A DNA stretch of 64,000 nucleotides from Cylicocyclus nassatus (GCA_958299035.1 CATQJL010000223.1:16215742-16279741); one strand, 5' to 3'; positions 1 to 12,049 are shown, counted from the stretch's first letter. The notes: generated from the letters alone by a model not told the origin. Numbers and translations: made by a program.

Positions 1-212
1 TAAGTGCTCGTGCAGCGTGATTTGTGCGAGTAATATTACCGTTTCTATTCGCTGCGGTTGGCGAAATTCGATGCAGTAGTCCTCCGCGCAAATCTCATAT
101 TGATGTGGTTCTTCTTGTGTTAGGATTACTCCTCCGTCAATGCATTGAAGATGACGCGTTATGTTGCTGCCGCCTAAGCAGACCTGCGCACATATTGCTA
201 GGAGTAAGACTG

Positions 213-1439
213 TTAAAAGGGGGGCATTGTGTCTGAAGAGGCTTGGCAGGCAATTGAAGCTGGTACCTTCGTCCTTTGCTTCGGTGTAATCAACTTTCTT
301 CCTTGGGCGCAAATTGTACCTCGTCTGTGGTGTATTTTCCTGCGGGGCGGATGTTTCTCTTCGTGGGCTGGATGTTTCTTCTTGATCCTGTCCAAGCTCC
401 AGTGGTACCATGCGATTGATGGGGCGTCTGAGCTTATGTTTGTTAGGTGTTTCTAGCACAACTTCTCGTCCTGCCCCTGGTGCGTCTTAAAATTCAATTA
501 TTCTTGCCATTTTCCATGTGTTTCTTGGTTGTACTGACTCCCACATGAGTACCACATCTCCTTCCTTCGGTTTTCTAGTTGTTCCTCTTTTTTCGTCGAT
601 GTGTATTCTGTGAAATTCCCTCAGATTTGTAAGATACTGTGTGCTCCAAATCTTCCAGAATTTTTCCGTTAAATTGACTGATGACTTCAGTGCTTCCTCT
701 GCCTGATGTTGTGTGGCCATTTGTTGTGCTTCTTCTGGAGTATGGTAGGTCCTATCCTTTCCGTTTCCTCCTATGTTTTGCAAGGGAAAGTGCAGTATGA
801 TATCGTTTTGCAAGAAGTCTATGGGCCGGAGAATTGGTTGATCTTCCCACTCTTCTTGATATGTAAGCGGTCGTGAATTTAGCACTGCTTCGATTTCTGC
901 TAATATCGTTCTTAGTGCATCAAATGTCACGATTCGTACTCCAAGTGTTTTGTGCAACGAGTCTTTGATGGAGCGAATTAGCCGTTCGTAAAAACCACCC
1001 TGCCACGGTGCGTACGTGTTATGTGCTTCCATCGAATTTCTCTTTGTGCAAGATCGCTTTGGAGATCCGTGCTGTTTTCCGCGTTGTTTATTGCATCGTG
1101 CAATATTTGCTCTCCCAGCAGAAAAGTAGGTGCGTTATCGCAGGTTATTGTTTCAGGTACTCCTCTTCGTGCGAAAAATCGTCGAAGAGCATTTACAAAT
1201 GCTTCTGTAGACATGTCCTCTACCAACTCCAAGTGTATGAGGCGTGTTGTCTGGCACGTGAGTATACATCCATAAGCCTTCGATCTTTTTTGTGCTTCTT
1301 CGTTTTCTTTTTGTTCTTTATTTTTCTTTTCTTCTTCGGTTCCATTTGATTCCATATTTTGTTTTCGTGCTTGGTGCATGTTTTTGATCATCAGTGGTCT
1401 CTGCGCATTTCTTATATAAAATCTAAGAAATACCATCAA
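213..1439 (-). pseudogene. BEL/Pao retrotransposon integrase remnant
   Basis: Decayed C-terminal half of a BEL/Pao pol polyprotein, read on the minus strand from 1,439 down. The first frame (1,439-978) has a charged Lys/Glu-rich linker, then an integrase core with RLIHLELVEDMSTEAF, RRFFARRGVPETI and CDNAPTF, the last holding the second catalytic Asp. After a frameshift near 1,030 the next frame (1,032-487) has WQGGFYERLIRSIKDSL with the catalytic Glu, AVLNSRPL, and the C-terminal GDVVLMWE segment. It stops at 487, and a third frame (395-213) may hold the tail. No gag, protease, RT or LTR was found beside it, so it is a truncated, frameshifted copy. It is a different, much older element than the one at 50-60 kb, which shares the same integrase layout. 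Confidence 0.85.
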
Positions 1440-2020
1440 ATGGTTCCATGCAAGAGGGCTTCAAGGACAAAAGGACTCCATGAACATCGGAAGGATGAAT
1501 ATAGACAGTATCGAGGCTGTCTGGCTGGAATGTTTGTCTGTTGAAAAATCTCTCGAGATTGGAGTTTTCTCAACACTGACGAAAAGCACCTGATGCATTA
1601 GCTTTTTGAATATCATTAGAAAAACTTGAGTCTGATTGGTCTTTAAGGAAATGGACATTATTGATTTTGTAAAGCTTTTGATGAATGTGATTCAAATAGA
1701 TTCTTCGGAGCAAGACGATGTTCATGATTACGCAAAAATTTTGAAATGGAATTCTATATCGGAGCAGACCTTCTTATAAGTAGGGTTCGTCACAGGTGTT
1801 TTCAACGTGTGAAACAAACGATGTTTTTGCTCCTCAATGAAATGATATGATTCGGATAATGTAGGCCAAATGCCGATTTTATTTTCCTGGATCCAAAGAG
1901 GGACATACCCTTGTAGACAATGTGACAGAATTTAAGGTACAAATCAACTGTTGACTGACAGTTTTCAAAGACTGAAGTCCAGTAAATTTGTGATAAATAA
2001 ATTAATAATAATAATCGCCG
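1440..2020. other. AT-rich intergenic stretch, no gene seen
   Basis: Only short unconvincing ORFs. The sequence is AT-rich up to about 2,015 and then turns abruptly GC-rich (GGGGGCAGGCGGTCGC onwards), marking the start of the block that contains the SL-like RNA. Confidence 0.5.
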
Positions 2021-2283
2021 GGGGCAGGCGGTCGCAAACTCGCGCTTTTCTGCAGGCGGTCAGCAGAACTTTGGGGCGTGGCCAAACCTTCAGCGGGCGG
2101 CACTTCCTTTACGGTCGCATATTCTGCCAGCGGGCAGCAATGCAGCATTTTTTGCAAGCGCTCGGCAAATAATTTCTTTCAGCGGGCGCTGGCCAAACTT
2201 TCAACATGTGCTCGGACTCTTTTAGGCATTTTCGGGCTTACGTCGAGCACAGGTAAGACTCTGTGTGGCAGAGGTGTCACGCT

Positions 2284-2413
2284 GGTTTAATTACTCAAGT
2301 TTGAGGTACTTTCTCTCAGCGGAAAGTACCTGGGGGGTTGCGCGGTCCTCCACAGAGGACCGTGCGGCCCTCGAAATGTTTGCATATTCTCGCGGCGGCC
2401 ACTGCGCCGCAGC
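2284..2413 (+). ncRNA. Spliced-leader (SL1-like) RNA gene candidate
   Basis: The first 22 nt (2,284-2,305, starting GGTTTAATTACTCAAG) match the nematode SL1 exon except for one C-to-T change at leader position 12. A GT follows at once (2,306), as at the SL RNA donor. Three hairpins follow: 2,306-2,312 pairs with 2,323-2,329 (7 bp); 2,340-2,350 pairs with 2,355-2,365 (11 bp with one G-U, CACA loop); 2,392-2,397 pairs with 2,405-2,410 (6 G-C pairs). Between the last two is AAATGTTTGC (2,374-2,383), where an Sm site is expected, but it differs from the usual U-rich Sm consensus. An SL RNA gives its capped leader to mRNAs by trans-splicing. At about 130 nt this is longer than the roughly 110-nt C. 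elegans SL1 RNA, and no 5S rRNA gene is linked. It could be a variant SL gene, a decayed copy, or the leader of a retro-copied mRNA. Promoter elements were not identified. Confidence 0.55.
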
Positions 2414-2659
2414 TAATCTATAAAGAAACCGCGATTGTTCTTCAAACATTCGTCTTTAATTTCGCCAACTTTCTTCCAAATTTCTGCAAGCGGACCGCAA
2501 AAAATCAACGAACTATTTTTCCGGTGCGCGCTTGCTCAAAATTCGCATGGCCGCATGCCCCCGGCGGTTATCTAAGAAGTAGTAATGGGTACCTTCTACA
2601 AAAGTTCCACAAATCCCGACGTTCTGCTGCTAAACGGACAAGTTTTTAGGATCAGAAGA

Positions 2660-3203
2660 TTTCGCTCTGCCTACCCTTTATTTCAGATAGAATAAGTCGG
2701 GAAGTTCGCAAAAGCTTAGTTCAAGCAGGATTGCAAGATATGGTAAGGGTGGTAGTACCTCCAGCAAATCTCAAGCAGCAATTAGCACGCAATCGCTCTT
2801 ATGATCGTCTCTGCATGACTAATGCTTGCCCAAATTGTCCGTATAGTAAACAGGGAGATTGTATGGTATCGGCGTTGTCTATCAAATAGTATGTAATGCT
2901 TGCGGGGCAACTTACTTAGGAGAAACAGGACGTCCACTAATTTCTCGCGTCAAAGAACATCTGGATGGACTACAAAAGTCCAAAATCTCCACTCCAGTAG
3001 GGGCTCATCGTATAGAATGTCATCAAAACACCACCATAGAAGTTGCCGCATCAATTTTAGTGCAAGAATCTGAAATTCTAGCGCGTAAAACCCTTGCAGC
3101 TTTCTACATCTCCGCACGCTCTCCCCAAATGTGTAGAAAGGATGACAGTATAGCCATGATAAGTGATCTTACAGCTTATCAGCGTCTTGGGGACTATAAA
3201 TAG
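2660..3203 (+). pseudogene. Penelope-like element GIY-YIG endonuclease end (frameshifted)
   Basis: C-terminal part of a Penelope-like retroelement polyprotein. The linker between RT and endonuclease reads through SREVRKSLVQAGL, VRVVVPPANLKQQLARNRSY, then CMTNACPNCPYSKQGDC. One frameshift near 2,860-2,875 leads into VVYQIVCNACGATYLGET, the zinc-binding and GIY-YIG core, then RPLISRVKEHLDG and a tail ending DLTAYQRLGDYK at 3,203. The endonuclease nicks target DNA for target-primed reverse transcription. The RT domain that should precede it is missing, and the GC-rich block with the SL-like RNA abuts instead, so the copy is 5'-truncated. A hammerhead-like motif follows about 110 bp downstream, which is normal for PLE ends. 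Confidence 0.85.
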
Positions 3204-3309
3204 ACAACGGAGGAGGGTCACGTCAGTTTATTCGGTTCCGCTATCTCAGGATAGTGGACAGTGGCAACCGCCGTGAGTCTTTAATTGTCGCGGCTAAACT
3301 TTCGTCACA

Positions 3310-3350
3310 GCGCTCTGAAGAAGGCGATACATCGCCGAAACGCGTCAGCC
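3310..3350 (+). ncRNA. Hammerhead-like ribozyme motif 1 (PLE-linked)
   Basis: CTGAAGA (3,315-3,321), stem II GGCGA/TCGCC with a TACA loop (3,323-3,336), GAAA (3,337-3,340), then CGCGTC and AGCC. Stem I can form between GCT (3,312-3,314) and AGC (3,347-3,349). The order fits a minimal type I hammerhead with almost no stem III, the form described for Penelope-like elements and thought to work as dimers. One extra A lies between the CUGANGA box and stem II. Self-cleavage has not been shown. Confidence 0.7.
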
Positions 3351-3499
3351 ATTTTATCAACTTCTATACTACCTTAGTAAGCTTAAACAATTCTAAAACT
3401 ATCACTGTATTATTTCTAGTAGATACCAAACCAGTCAAAACATCTATCAATTGTTTGTTATCAACCTGTGTGGATTTCGGCGGACGGTAGACAACAATG

Positions 3500-4470
3500 A
3501 ATGAACTTGACAGGATTTGATCTTGATCTTGTTAGTAAAAGCAAATCGAGTGAAAGTAAGTCGCATTTCAATGTAGAGAGTATGTATACATGTTTTACAA
3601 AGATTTCGCCCTTCATGAAACAGCAGAACTACCTCCTTTTTGGGTTTATCTATCATTGTGGTACAGAGTACGGCAAGTTTCCAATTAGTTTAAAATCAGT
3701 TATTTTCGGTTTTAACCAAGTTTCGATCAAAAAGACAAGATCAGGCTTATCGTGAGCTAAAAGAAAATGCAGGCGGCTATTTTACTAGTAACCAGTGCGT
3801 CACCTCCGCTTCGCGGAGGTAGCATTGGCTCTGCTATCCGCATGCCTTTCTCGTGCTCACAAAATGATGACTTTGAAACTCACCGCGCGATGCTGATCAC
3901 AAATTCTTGGGACATTTCCATGTAAAATCGGTAATTTTGAGAAAAAAACTTTTCTGCAAAGAAACAAATGCGAATTTGAATTGATTACTGAATTTATCTT
4001 GGCTTGGTTATTGTCATCAGGATAATAGTCATTTTGGGCTACATTTCCGTGCAAAAATCTTTTCAGTTTTTGAGATAAAACCTTAGCAATTCGACTACCT
4101 ACGCAATCACCACTTTTTGGCGCTGTTTTCGCAAGAAGCAAACTTTTTGAGCACTTTTTGGGCTAGAATTTATGGGACGCAAATTTACTGGTTAGACAAA
4201 TCCTGACTTTGCAAAAAGTCGAAATGGCGACCTAGTTTTGCGTTCCAAAAGCCGCCTAAACCCTTTCGACAAGCAAATTTTGAAGATCCCGTTCCGATTT
4301 CTCCTTGCGCATGGTGGACCTGCATGCTGGTACGGTATGTTGTGCAAAATTGTAACTAAATACCTTGGCTGCAACTCCCTCTATGAATTTCGTGACAGAC
4401 AGACATACACACACAAAAAAAAGACAGACGCTAAGTGTTTATTATAAGTCATGATACTTCGAGCATTATA
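3500..4470. other. No gene seen
   Basis: AT-rich sequence downstream of the PLE end. Short ORFs on both strands show no domain or splice structure. A CA/GA-rich simple stretch lies near 4,395-4,425, and the CAGGGTG element starts at 4,471. Confidence 0.4.
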
Positions 4471-5147
4471 CAGGGTGTCCCAAAAAGATGTGCACACTGT
4501 TTGATCGTTAATAACTCTCTTCCTTTCATGTCTTTTGCCGAGCTTGAGGTACCATTCTATAGAGCGAGGATAAACTTAGATTTACAGTATGGAGCGAATC
4601 ATCAATCGTTCTTCGTTACTGTAGGATTACGGTAAAAACTTTCAGCATATAGCGTCACTGTGGAATAGGCTTCTTGATAGAATAATTTCAAAAAATCTGA
4701 AAGTTCGTGTAGCAAGCTTTCGAACATGCTGATTTTACTACATAACTTTCCACCAGTTTTTCGAGCTTTCTTGATGGCGTATTCACATTTCTAACAAATA
4801 TTGGAAAATCAATTGTTACCCTAAATCTGATATAACTCATGAAAGAAACAGTGTACTGACGTGCAATTTTCATATTTAGAATTAGCAACTTCGACCGACT
4901 CAGTTCACGAGTTTCTGGCTTGTTTGGCTTTTTTCTGAGGCAAAAAACTGCTTCCAATGGCTCAAAATCCTTTTCGAAATTCCTTCTATAATCCAACAGT
5001 AATGAAGAGCTGCTTATAAATCGCTCCATACCGTAAATCCAAGCTGAACCTCGCTCTAAAGAATGCTACCTCAAGCTTGGCAAAAGACATGAAAGCAAGA
5101 GAGTTATCAACAATCAAACAGTGTGCACATATTTTTGGGACACCCTG
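4471..5147. mobile_element. TA-flanked foldback element, CAGGGTGTCCC family, copy 1
   Basis: Terminal inverted repeats start CAGGGTGTCCCAAAAA (left) and end with its complement at 5,147; TA lies at 4,469-4,470 and 5,148-5,149. Similarity between the ends extends about 100-150 bp inwards (GTGCACACTGTTTGAT, then a stretch reading ACATGAAAG on one side). No transposase is visible. This is a non-autonomous Tc1/mariner-type element, and related copies lie at 39,918-40,592 and in both palindrome arms. Confidence 0.85.
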
Positions 5148-5249
5148 TATAGGGAACACTTAAGCGAGGATGAAAAACCATGCATGTTCAGTGCTTTCCC
5201 GAACATCTGCTGGGAAGCTCTGAGATATGCTCAAGTTGGCCGCAGTACG

Positions 5250-5254
<5 letters not shown>

Positions 5255-5281
<27 letters not shown>
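5255..5281. repeat. (CT)n microsatellite
   Basis: About 13 uninterrupted CT units. Confidence 0.95.
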
Positions 5282-6348
5282 AGGTTTCCCAGCATTGCAT
5301 TTGTTGCAATTCGTATTCGGCCTTCCTTTCTCCGGTGGTCATGCTTCTGCGAATAAAAATATGTGAGAAGTTAGATGAGCGACGAAAGCGGGCATTGGCC
5401 AAGGCTCTCTGCCAGGAGGTCGATGGTAGTATAACCTTGTCCAATCTCGGCCTTTTCGGCATTTAGCTTGCGATACGGTATACGTCACTCGAGCAAGTTC
5501 ACGTCAATGATGTCTAAAATCTTTTCCACTTTGTCCTTGAGGTCCCTTGTTTTCTCAGATGCGCGGTAATCTGTACGTGACCCTGGAATACCGCTCACAA
5601 CCAAGGTCCGGGACCGTTTTTGAGCCACCACATGCTCAGCGACTTCAGTGTAAGTTCCTGAGAGAGGAGGTTCAAAAGACAATCGAAAGCGAGATCCTTG
5701 TTTTTTCTTTAATGCACGAAATGAGATCTGCCGTCGACAAACTGGTGTAGTCGACGTCAGTCACATTCCGTGCATCGTCATCTAATGAGCAGATGACTGC
5801 AGATTGTTTAAATGGGGCTTTTTGTTTGAACGTGGAGCCATAATTCTTTCAAAAGGGAATTAAACATAGCAAAACTTGCATTCTAGGATCTCCGCTCTGT
5901 GGCAAGAGGAATGTAAGATACTGATCAGAAGCCGAGTTCGCTGATCAGTATGCACGGAAAAGATATATTGATGTAAACGATCGAGAAACTTATTCGATGG
6001 AAATGAAGTGCATTGGTGAGAAATGCCGACCACTTTTCAGGGTTGCAGAAAATAGAATGTATAGTGATAGTGATATGTCACTGATACAGCAGTGGTATGA
6101 ATCTTCTGGTAGGGAGTGTTGGATATCAAACTGATGGGACTTGGGTAAGACACACTTTAAAACTCGAGGTTCATCAATAGATTTATGATCATATATCTCA
6201 ATTGTTCTTATGCAATTGTAAAAAATTGTTTATTTATGCATTGGGGGTTGGCACGACAACTGAGTATCATTCAGTGTTTCTATAGCAAACGTTTGTAAAA
6301 CATTGGAGATAGGAAACAATCAGGATTCAGTTTCCTGAAGAACAAGTA
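5282..6348. other. No gene seen
   Basis: Short ORFs on both strands, none with a recognisable domain. CTGATCAG-type short palindromes occur near 5,920-5,950. Confidence 0.35.
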
Positions 6349-6577
6349 TAGGGCTTATCAAATTGAGTGTCGTTTGCACCAGCATCTCCATCTTCGCGCT
6401 GGGCTCCGCGTCTCTTCTGCGGTACTTGCTCCCTAATCACTTCCAATCGATTGATGCTCCGCCTTTCCCACGCTCGCCCTGGGAAAGTGCTCAGAGCGCA
6501 GCCCTGCGGAAGAGACGCAGAGTCCAGCGCGAAGATGGAGATGCCGGTGCAAACGACACTCAATTTGATAAGCCCTA
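6349..6577. mobile_element. 229-bp GC-rich foldback MITE
   Basis: Ends TAGGGCTTATCAAATTGAG and its complement, flanked by TA at 6,347-6,348 and 6,578-6,579. The arms (about 75 bp each) also carry CATCTCCATCTTCGCGCTGG on one side and its complement on the other. Two overlapping ORFs on opposite strands are by-products of the symmetry. The element is much richer in GC than its surroundings. Confidence 0.85.
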
Positions 6578-6974
6578 TATGTTGTCCTTCTCAACACGTG
6601 TTACTATTTAGAAGGAGGCAAGAATGGAAGTTATTAGATACAATGTTTGATTCTAGAACTTCTAACTTTAAACAGCCAAATTAGCTGATGTCTTTGAAAA
6701 GGTACTTGAAAGATGAATTCGTATGAAAAAAGCAATTTCAATACTCATTCGATACCTTTCGAGCTTCTTCGAAAGCGAGCAGCCGGGATCTAGATCTTTA
6801 TACACCAATTGCCTGAAGGCCGTGCACACACTTTCAGTACATAGCTCCATGTAATCTGATAACCTTCACTTGGAGCGTCATGGAAAACACAATCTTTACA
6901 AAAGTCATCCGGTCGAAATAAATGTGAATGAAGCAACTTTGGAGAGTTATATCTTTATAATATTCCAGCAAAAC

Positions 6975-7345
6975 TCAAAAATTGCGTTTTTGTAGCCTTT
7001 TGCAAAAAAGTTCTTGTGAAATTCTTCACAGAATTCAGGACAGCATTTCCTAGTTTAACTCACTTTAGACTGCGGTTGACCTTCAAAAATTCGCGAAAGC
7101 TGTTGGAAATTTAAAAACGAGAATATGCGTTGAATTTTGCGCAGAGAGTCGCGGACAAATGTGCTGCTTTACCTCGGTGATGAGTGATTTTTAACGCTTG
7201 CGACGTTGCCAGTGCTCTCACTAGTGTCATGACGATCAGAATGACGTATATCGCAGGCTTTTACTAAGAACTCGAGAAATCTGCGACCAGAACCAAAACC
7301 GACACCTCCGGCCTTTCTCCTATGCATTTGATAGATCTTGCTCCC
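6975..7345. repeat. Diverged direct-repeat block 1 (pairs with 31,695-32,060)
   Basis: Shared landmarks in the same order: TTGCGTTTTTGTAG, CGCAGAGAGTCGC, TGCGACGTT, GTGTCATGA, CGACCAGA and CACCTC. Identity is patchy with indels. It looks like an old duplication or dispersed repeat, not a gene. Confidence 0.7.
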
Positions 7346-8490
7346 GTCTATGATGTCGACAACGTCGCAGAGCTTAATTGCTTGAACATAGCGGATTTTT
7401 TGTGAAAAATCGTAGAAAGTGCGTTTTTTCTTTACTTTGCTTTCACTATTTTCGAGGCGACTTTTTTCAACTTGGGCAATTATTGCTCAGAATAATGAGT
7501 GCAACAATCTAGAAACAACGCTTCAGAAAACAGGAACGACAATGCGCGGGTAAAAATTTGAACGACGCATCAACATCAAAAATAGATTCCCTTTAATTCA
7601 ACGGCATTGTCGGACCGCTCACACCCGCGACCTAGTTGCGTCTCTCACCCGGTACGCCTATGTAATAGATAATGATAATATGAAGATGATTAGCTTTGAA
7701 GTGCAATTTTCGACTTACAGTTGGTATTAGGTAGGAAACCAAGTTTCGCAACTCACTAAATAATCTTACTCTCATTTAATATGAAGCCCTTAAATTCTGC
7801 TAATATGTTGCCTATAACGTAAGCTACAAGCATAGCTGCTGCTCCGCCAAATTCTGAGGTAGTGGGGATTACGGTAGGTACATTTTATAAAGGGGAAAAT
7901 TGTATATCATTACGAATTTGGCTAAAACCTGGCGTAAAGGGTTTTCCGACATGTCACGAATAACTTGGTGAATTCGCATGGTAAGGGCTTTTTTGTAAGA
8001 TTAGTGTAGTTTACAGTATGGGGTCTAACTTTAAACAATAGAAAAGACTGCAATTTAACAGATGAAAATGATATTTGTGTTTAGCAGGTCGAATATACTC
8101 GCTATGTGAAGTGTCCGACGATTTAAGGTTCGCACTCCATAGTCATTGACGGTTGTCCCCACCAGCCTTGTGTATTTCAACTTTGTGAAGGCGCTAGAAT
8201 TCGACTTGTCTTTCAAATCTACTTCTTTCCTACTGAGCCAAATGAGTCAATCTCAAGCAATAATTCACATATAATTTCAAATCATTATGCATGATTTAGG
8301 TTGCAAACGGCTTAATTTTTGCTCATGAATAATCGAAATTTACTATATTTCGAGGAATGCCTGTGATTTTTTATTTCGTTTTACAAAAATTTAACAGTTT
8401 GTGCATGGTGTAGTACACGTCGAGATCTACATATAGCAGAAGTTTGAGGGCAACATGTTCAAGAGTTAAGTTATGAAAGCAGTTGCAAAA
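7346..8490. other. No gene seen
   Basis: AT-rich, frequent stops in all frames, no structure recognised beyond short runs. Confidence 0.4.
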
Positions 8491-8494
8491 CTTA

Positions 8495-8960
8495 CAAGGA
8501 AACCGTGTCGAGTCGAAGTGGCCTTTCCATGAGACCCATACTGCTTTGAAGAGTATTAAGCGGTGATTCCAAATCTGCCTTCCAAATCTGCCAAGCGCCT
8601 CTGGACACCGAGTTACGACCGTTCTTCGGAACGAAAAATGAATGCAGATTTTAGGTAAAATTGAATGTTACAATCTTGCCAGCGCTCAGATAAAGCAATG
8701 TTAAGTATTAGCATATTAAATAAAATGTATCCATTGCATGAACAGCTCTGATACTTGACATTGGACCATTTGAGCAAATTTGGGCAATTTTTCTTCAGTT
8801 TTGCGTTCAATTTTTTGACCTGAAAAACGAGCATAAGTCGGCGTCCAGAGGCGCTTGGCAGATTTGGAAAGCAGCTTTGGAATCACCGATTAATGCTCTT
8901 CAAAGCAGTATGCGTCTCATCTGGAAAGGCCACTTCGACTCGACACGGTTCCCTTGTTAG
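8495..8960. mobile_element. Foldback element with about 120-bp arms
   Basis: The left arm has ACCGTGTCGAGTCGAAGTGG, then a run containing CTGCTTTGAAGAG, then CCAAGCGCCTCTGGAC; the right arm carries the complements in reverse order up to about 8,960. Outer ends resemble AACTTACAAGG and CCTTGTTAGTT. No transposase is visible. Confidence 0.75.
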
Positions 8961-9054
8961 TTTCAAACCTAATGAAGGAAACTTTGCGTTTCATCTTTTT
9001 TCTTATTTATCTTCTTCTTTATCACCAATTCCAAACATGGTTGCTTTTAAAACA

Positions 9055-9290
9055 GTCACGTGGAAGAAACTTGCTCCTTTTCGTTCTAGCGTGGTGTGGA
9101 TTGCCTGGTCCTGGAGCGGAAGCAATTCGAAATGCCGCCAAATGAAAGATTTCAAATCCATCGCAGCGCTTTTATCCGGTTTTTAGAAGGTTTTCTTGCT
9201 TTCGCTATCTGTTTTGCATCTTTTTTTCCTTTATATAAACAATTTTCCCTACTTAAGAGAGAGAAAAACTTGGCTGAAAGTGAAAAAAGT
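9055..9290. repeat. Direct-repeat block 2 (pairs with 32,300-32,540)
   Basis: Both copies share TTGCCTGGTCCTG (or TTGCCAGGTCCTG), TTCGAAATGCCGCCAAA(C/T)GAAA, GGTTTTTA, and CTTTCGCTA followed by TGTTTTGCATCTT. Order and strand agree with block 1, so the two blocks probably derive from one duplicated segment. Confidence 0.7.
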
Positions 9291-9415
9291 CAAACCTCAT
9301 GAATTTTTAAGCGACATGCAAGGTGTTTTGGTCGTGTTTGTTCAGCATGTTTAGGCGTGAACACTGCAGTTAGCTGCAGTCTACTGAGCGCAGCAGTAAT
9401 AACCTAAAGACGTTA

Positions 9416-9544
9416 CAGTTATGACTTTGTAATGTGAAAATTCTCGGCGATGAAGTCGGCGACTTTGCGTTTTTCGGCGATTTTGGCGAATTCGCCGACA
9501 TCGCCGAATTCGCCGAAAATTTTCACATTTCAGTGTCATAACTG
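9416..9544. mobile_element. 129-bp MITE containing CGGCGA repeats
   Basis: Ends CAGTTATGAC and GTCATAACTG with TA on both sides (9,414-9,415 and 9,545-9,546). Internally it carries repeated (T)CGGCGA/TCGCCGA units that can fold back through GGCGAATTCGCC. Confidence 0.8.
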
Positions 9545-9546
9545 TA

Positions 9547-12049
9547 CTTATGTTATCTCAAGGGCACTATATAAATTTTTTTCAACTGAGAGTGAAAATT
9601 TGTACAAAAAAATTTCTTTTGTAATTCCTATACCAGTGAATATATTATTGACTAAAAAATAAAATCGATCGCCTTTGGCGGTTTGTAGAAATGTTACATA
9701 CCAATTTTTGCCTGGGTGTATGATACCGTTGGAGAGAGCAAATCAAGGAGAATCGGCTAGGCAACCTCTTCTCTTCAAAATGTTTTTATGATAACGAAAT
9801 GGCGCAGGAAAGAAGGACGGTAAAAATATTTTTACTTGAAAATGTTAAGATTTTTTTCCTTAAATTTTCGAAAAATCACGCTCTGAACGAACTAGTCAAG
9901 TTTTAAATGTAGATTCGGTACAACACAGCAGGTTTTCATATCTGCAACCGATTACATGGCCATAGGTAGTCAAATTCGAGTATCTGAAATGCCCAAAACT
10001 CGACTTCCACGCGCGAATGCCTGAAAACTTTCACATTTTTGGCTACAAAAATTCATATACCAGGTCACAACCTTTATTGTAATTCGCATCTAGCCGAAGG
10101 GTCGTATGTATCCAAGCGTTAATTTACTGCCTTGTGCGCTTACTACAGGACGGGAACCAAACTTAGAAAGTCAAAAAAGCGATTTTTTAGAAATCTGGTC
10201 ATATGAGGGCATCTGTCATTATTTGGTGACAGAAAAATCCTGACTACTTGATATTTAGAAGCAGAGGTTGAAGCTATCCTCTTACAAGAAAATCTCATCT
10301 GAAAAGCTACTACTTGAACTGTTATAGAGCTGTGAATTTGGATCTCAAAACGAAATTATTTATTGGGCAACCTTCCTTTACACTTCTGTGCCCAATTCTC
10401 GTCCTATTGGCATAGCGCCAGAATGGAAAGTGGAGAAGATTATTCACTACATTTATGCACCATAGATGTTACTCATGTTAATTCAAAACACTGCATCTAT
10501 TCGTTCTAAACGAGATGAAAATAGTGCAGTATAAAGTTTCGTTTGTAAGTTCTACGTAGATCACATGTCTTTACAGTGAATATACCTTACCTTCTGTGCA
10601 AATTATGGTCCTATTGGCATGGCGCAAATTGGGGAAAGAAATACGGAGCTATTTGCTGTATCCATTAAAGAAAAAAAGTGCGCTCAAAAATCCACATTTG
10701 AGTTGGCAGTCCTGATAAACAGGTTCAACGAGCTCTCTTGCGCGACAAAACTTGGTCCGTACGGCAACCGTCGTCATGGCTGTCCTGCAAGACTTGATCG
10801 GAAGGGCTCTGGCAAATTGGCATCTGTTTCGGTCTACCATAAATTATATGAGCGTCTGTTTTGATTTTAATGATGATCTCAGGCGCTGGTCAGACGACTG
10901 TCTGGGACCGGACCCGCTAAGTGGAAATGAAAATCTGATGGCATGATGGTAGGTTGTGCGCAACAACGGAACGAACATTGTTGACTAAATTTTACTAGAT
11001 TGTCATTTCGTTGATTTTAACAAAACTCTATGAATTTGTGAAACGACTTAATAAGTTCCAACTGAGGAAAGCAGGGTTTCTATCGAATCATTTATTCCCT
11101 TTTTACTTTTTAATTTACCCGTACTCATCCCAGTTTTTACACAATGCATTTAATCTCTACCAGCTATAATGATACACTCATGAACCAAAAAAACAAATAA
11201 CGCATGGAATTACAAAAAATTTCTATGTGAGGCTAAAACATGAACATTGGAGCTTATTCACAATCAGTGCGCTATCTCCGAAAACGGCGCTGAAACGCCA
11301 AAATCCAATTATGAAAAAACAAAAACAACTCGCGACTTCCGCAATAGTGACGGTTGGATCAGTCCCTTCCTGAAGATAGTTGAAGATATCAAGGATGCAG
11401 CAACTCTCTGAAATGCAAAAAAAGCGTTAACAGAACATGAAAGAGAAGGGGCGCGCAAAGGCAAATAGATAATTTGTGCAAGACATGAGATGCAGAAGTT
11501 TCATTCTCAAATCCTGCTCTAAGTTCGTAATTCTCTATTGCACAAGAAGAAGCAAGATGCCCAAATGAGACAAAAAGGGCAAACAATTTAAAATGTTGAA
11601 GAGAGTCAAGAATTGCCATTTTGTGCCGCTCAAAACGGCATGCGGGTGGCTGCAGCACATGCAGCACAGATTAGGCTACAGTTCTAGCACAGTGCGAGAA
11701 CTGTGCTAGAACTGTTCCAGAACTTCGCTATCAGTATAAACCCAGCCTATTAGTAGACATCTGTTGCACAAATTGGAATTTGAACCGGAGCAACATGGTT
11801 GGGTACAGTTGCGGTGGAGCGCAGCACCTGCAACATCTTCATCTTCAGCACCTTCATCCTTCATCGAACTCATTGTAAGTAAAGTAAGCTCGGAAAAGTA
11901 CTGCGGATGGAATTACGACATTTTTTTCACCAAAGCAACTTAGGCGCGTCCTATCAAAAAATCTTACGAAAAACTCCCAATCTTCATTGTTTCTCTGGGC
12001 TCATTATAATCAAAGTTGAAGAAACGAGCTTAGCAGTATGGATCATTGT
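9547..12049. other. Gene-poor stretch with small repeats
   Basis: No convincing coding exon. Two related direct repeats sit at about 10,385-10,440 and 10,590-10,640 (both with GTCCTATTGGCAT(A/G)GCGC). A perfect 15-bp inverted repeat with an 8-nt spacer lies at 11,678-11,715 (ACAGTTCTAGCACAG and its complement). Confidence 0.5.

Noticed and set aside
1008..1349. Plus-strand ORFs over the BEL remnant
   Set aside because: They are antisense to the integrase remnant, which has clear catalytic motifs on the minus strand.
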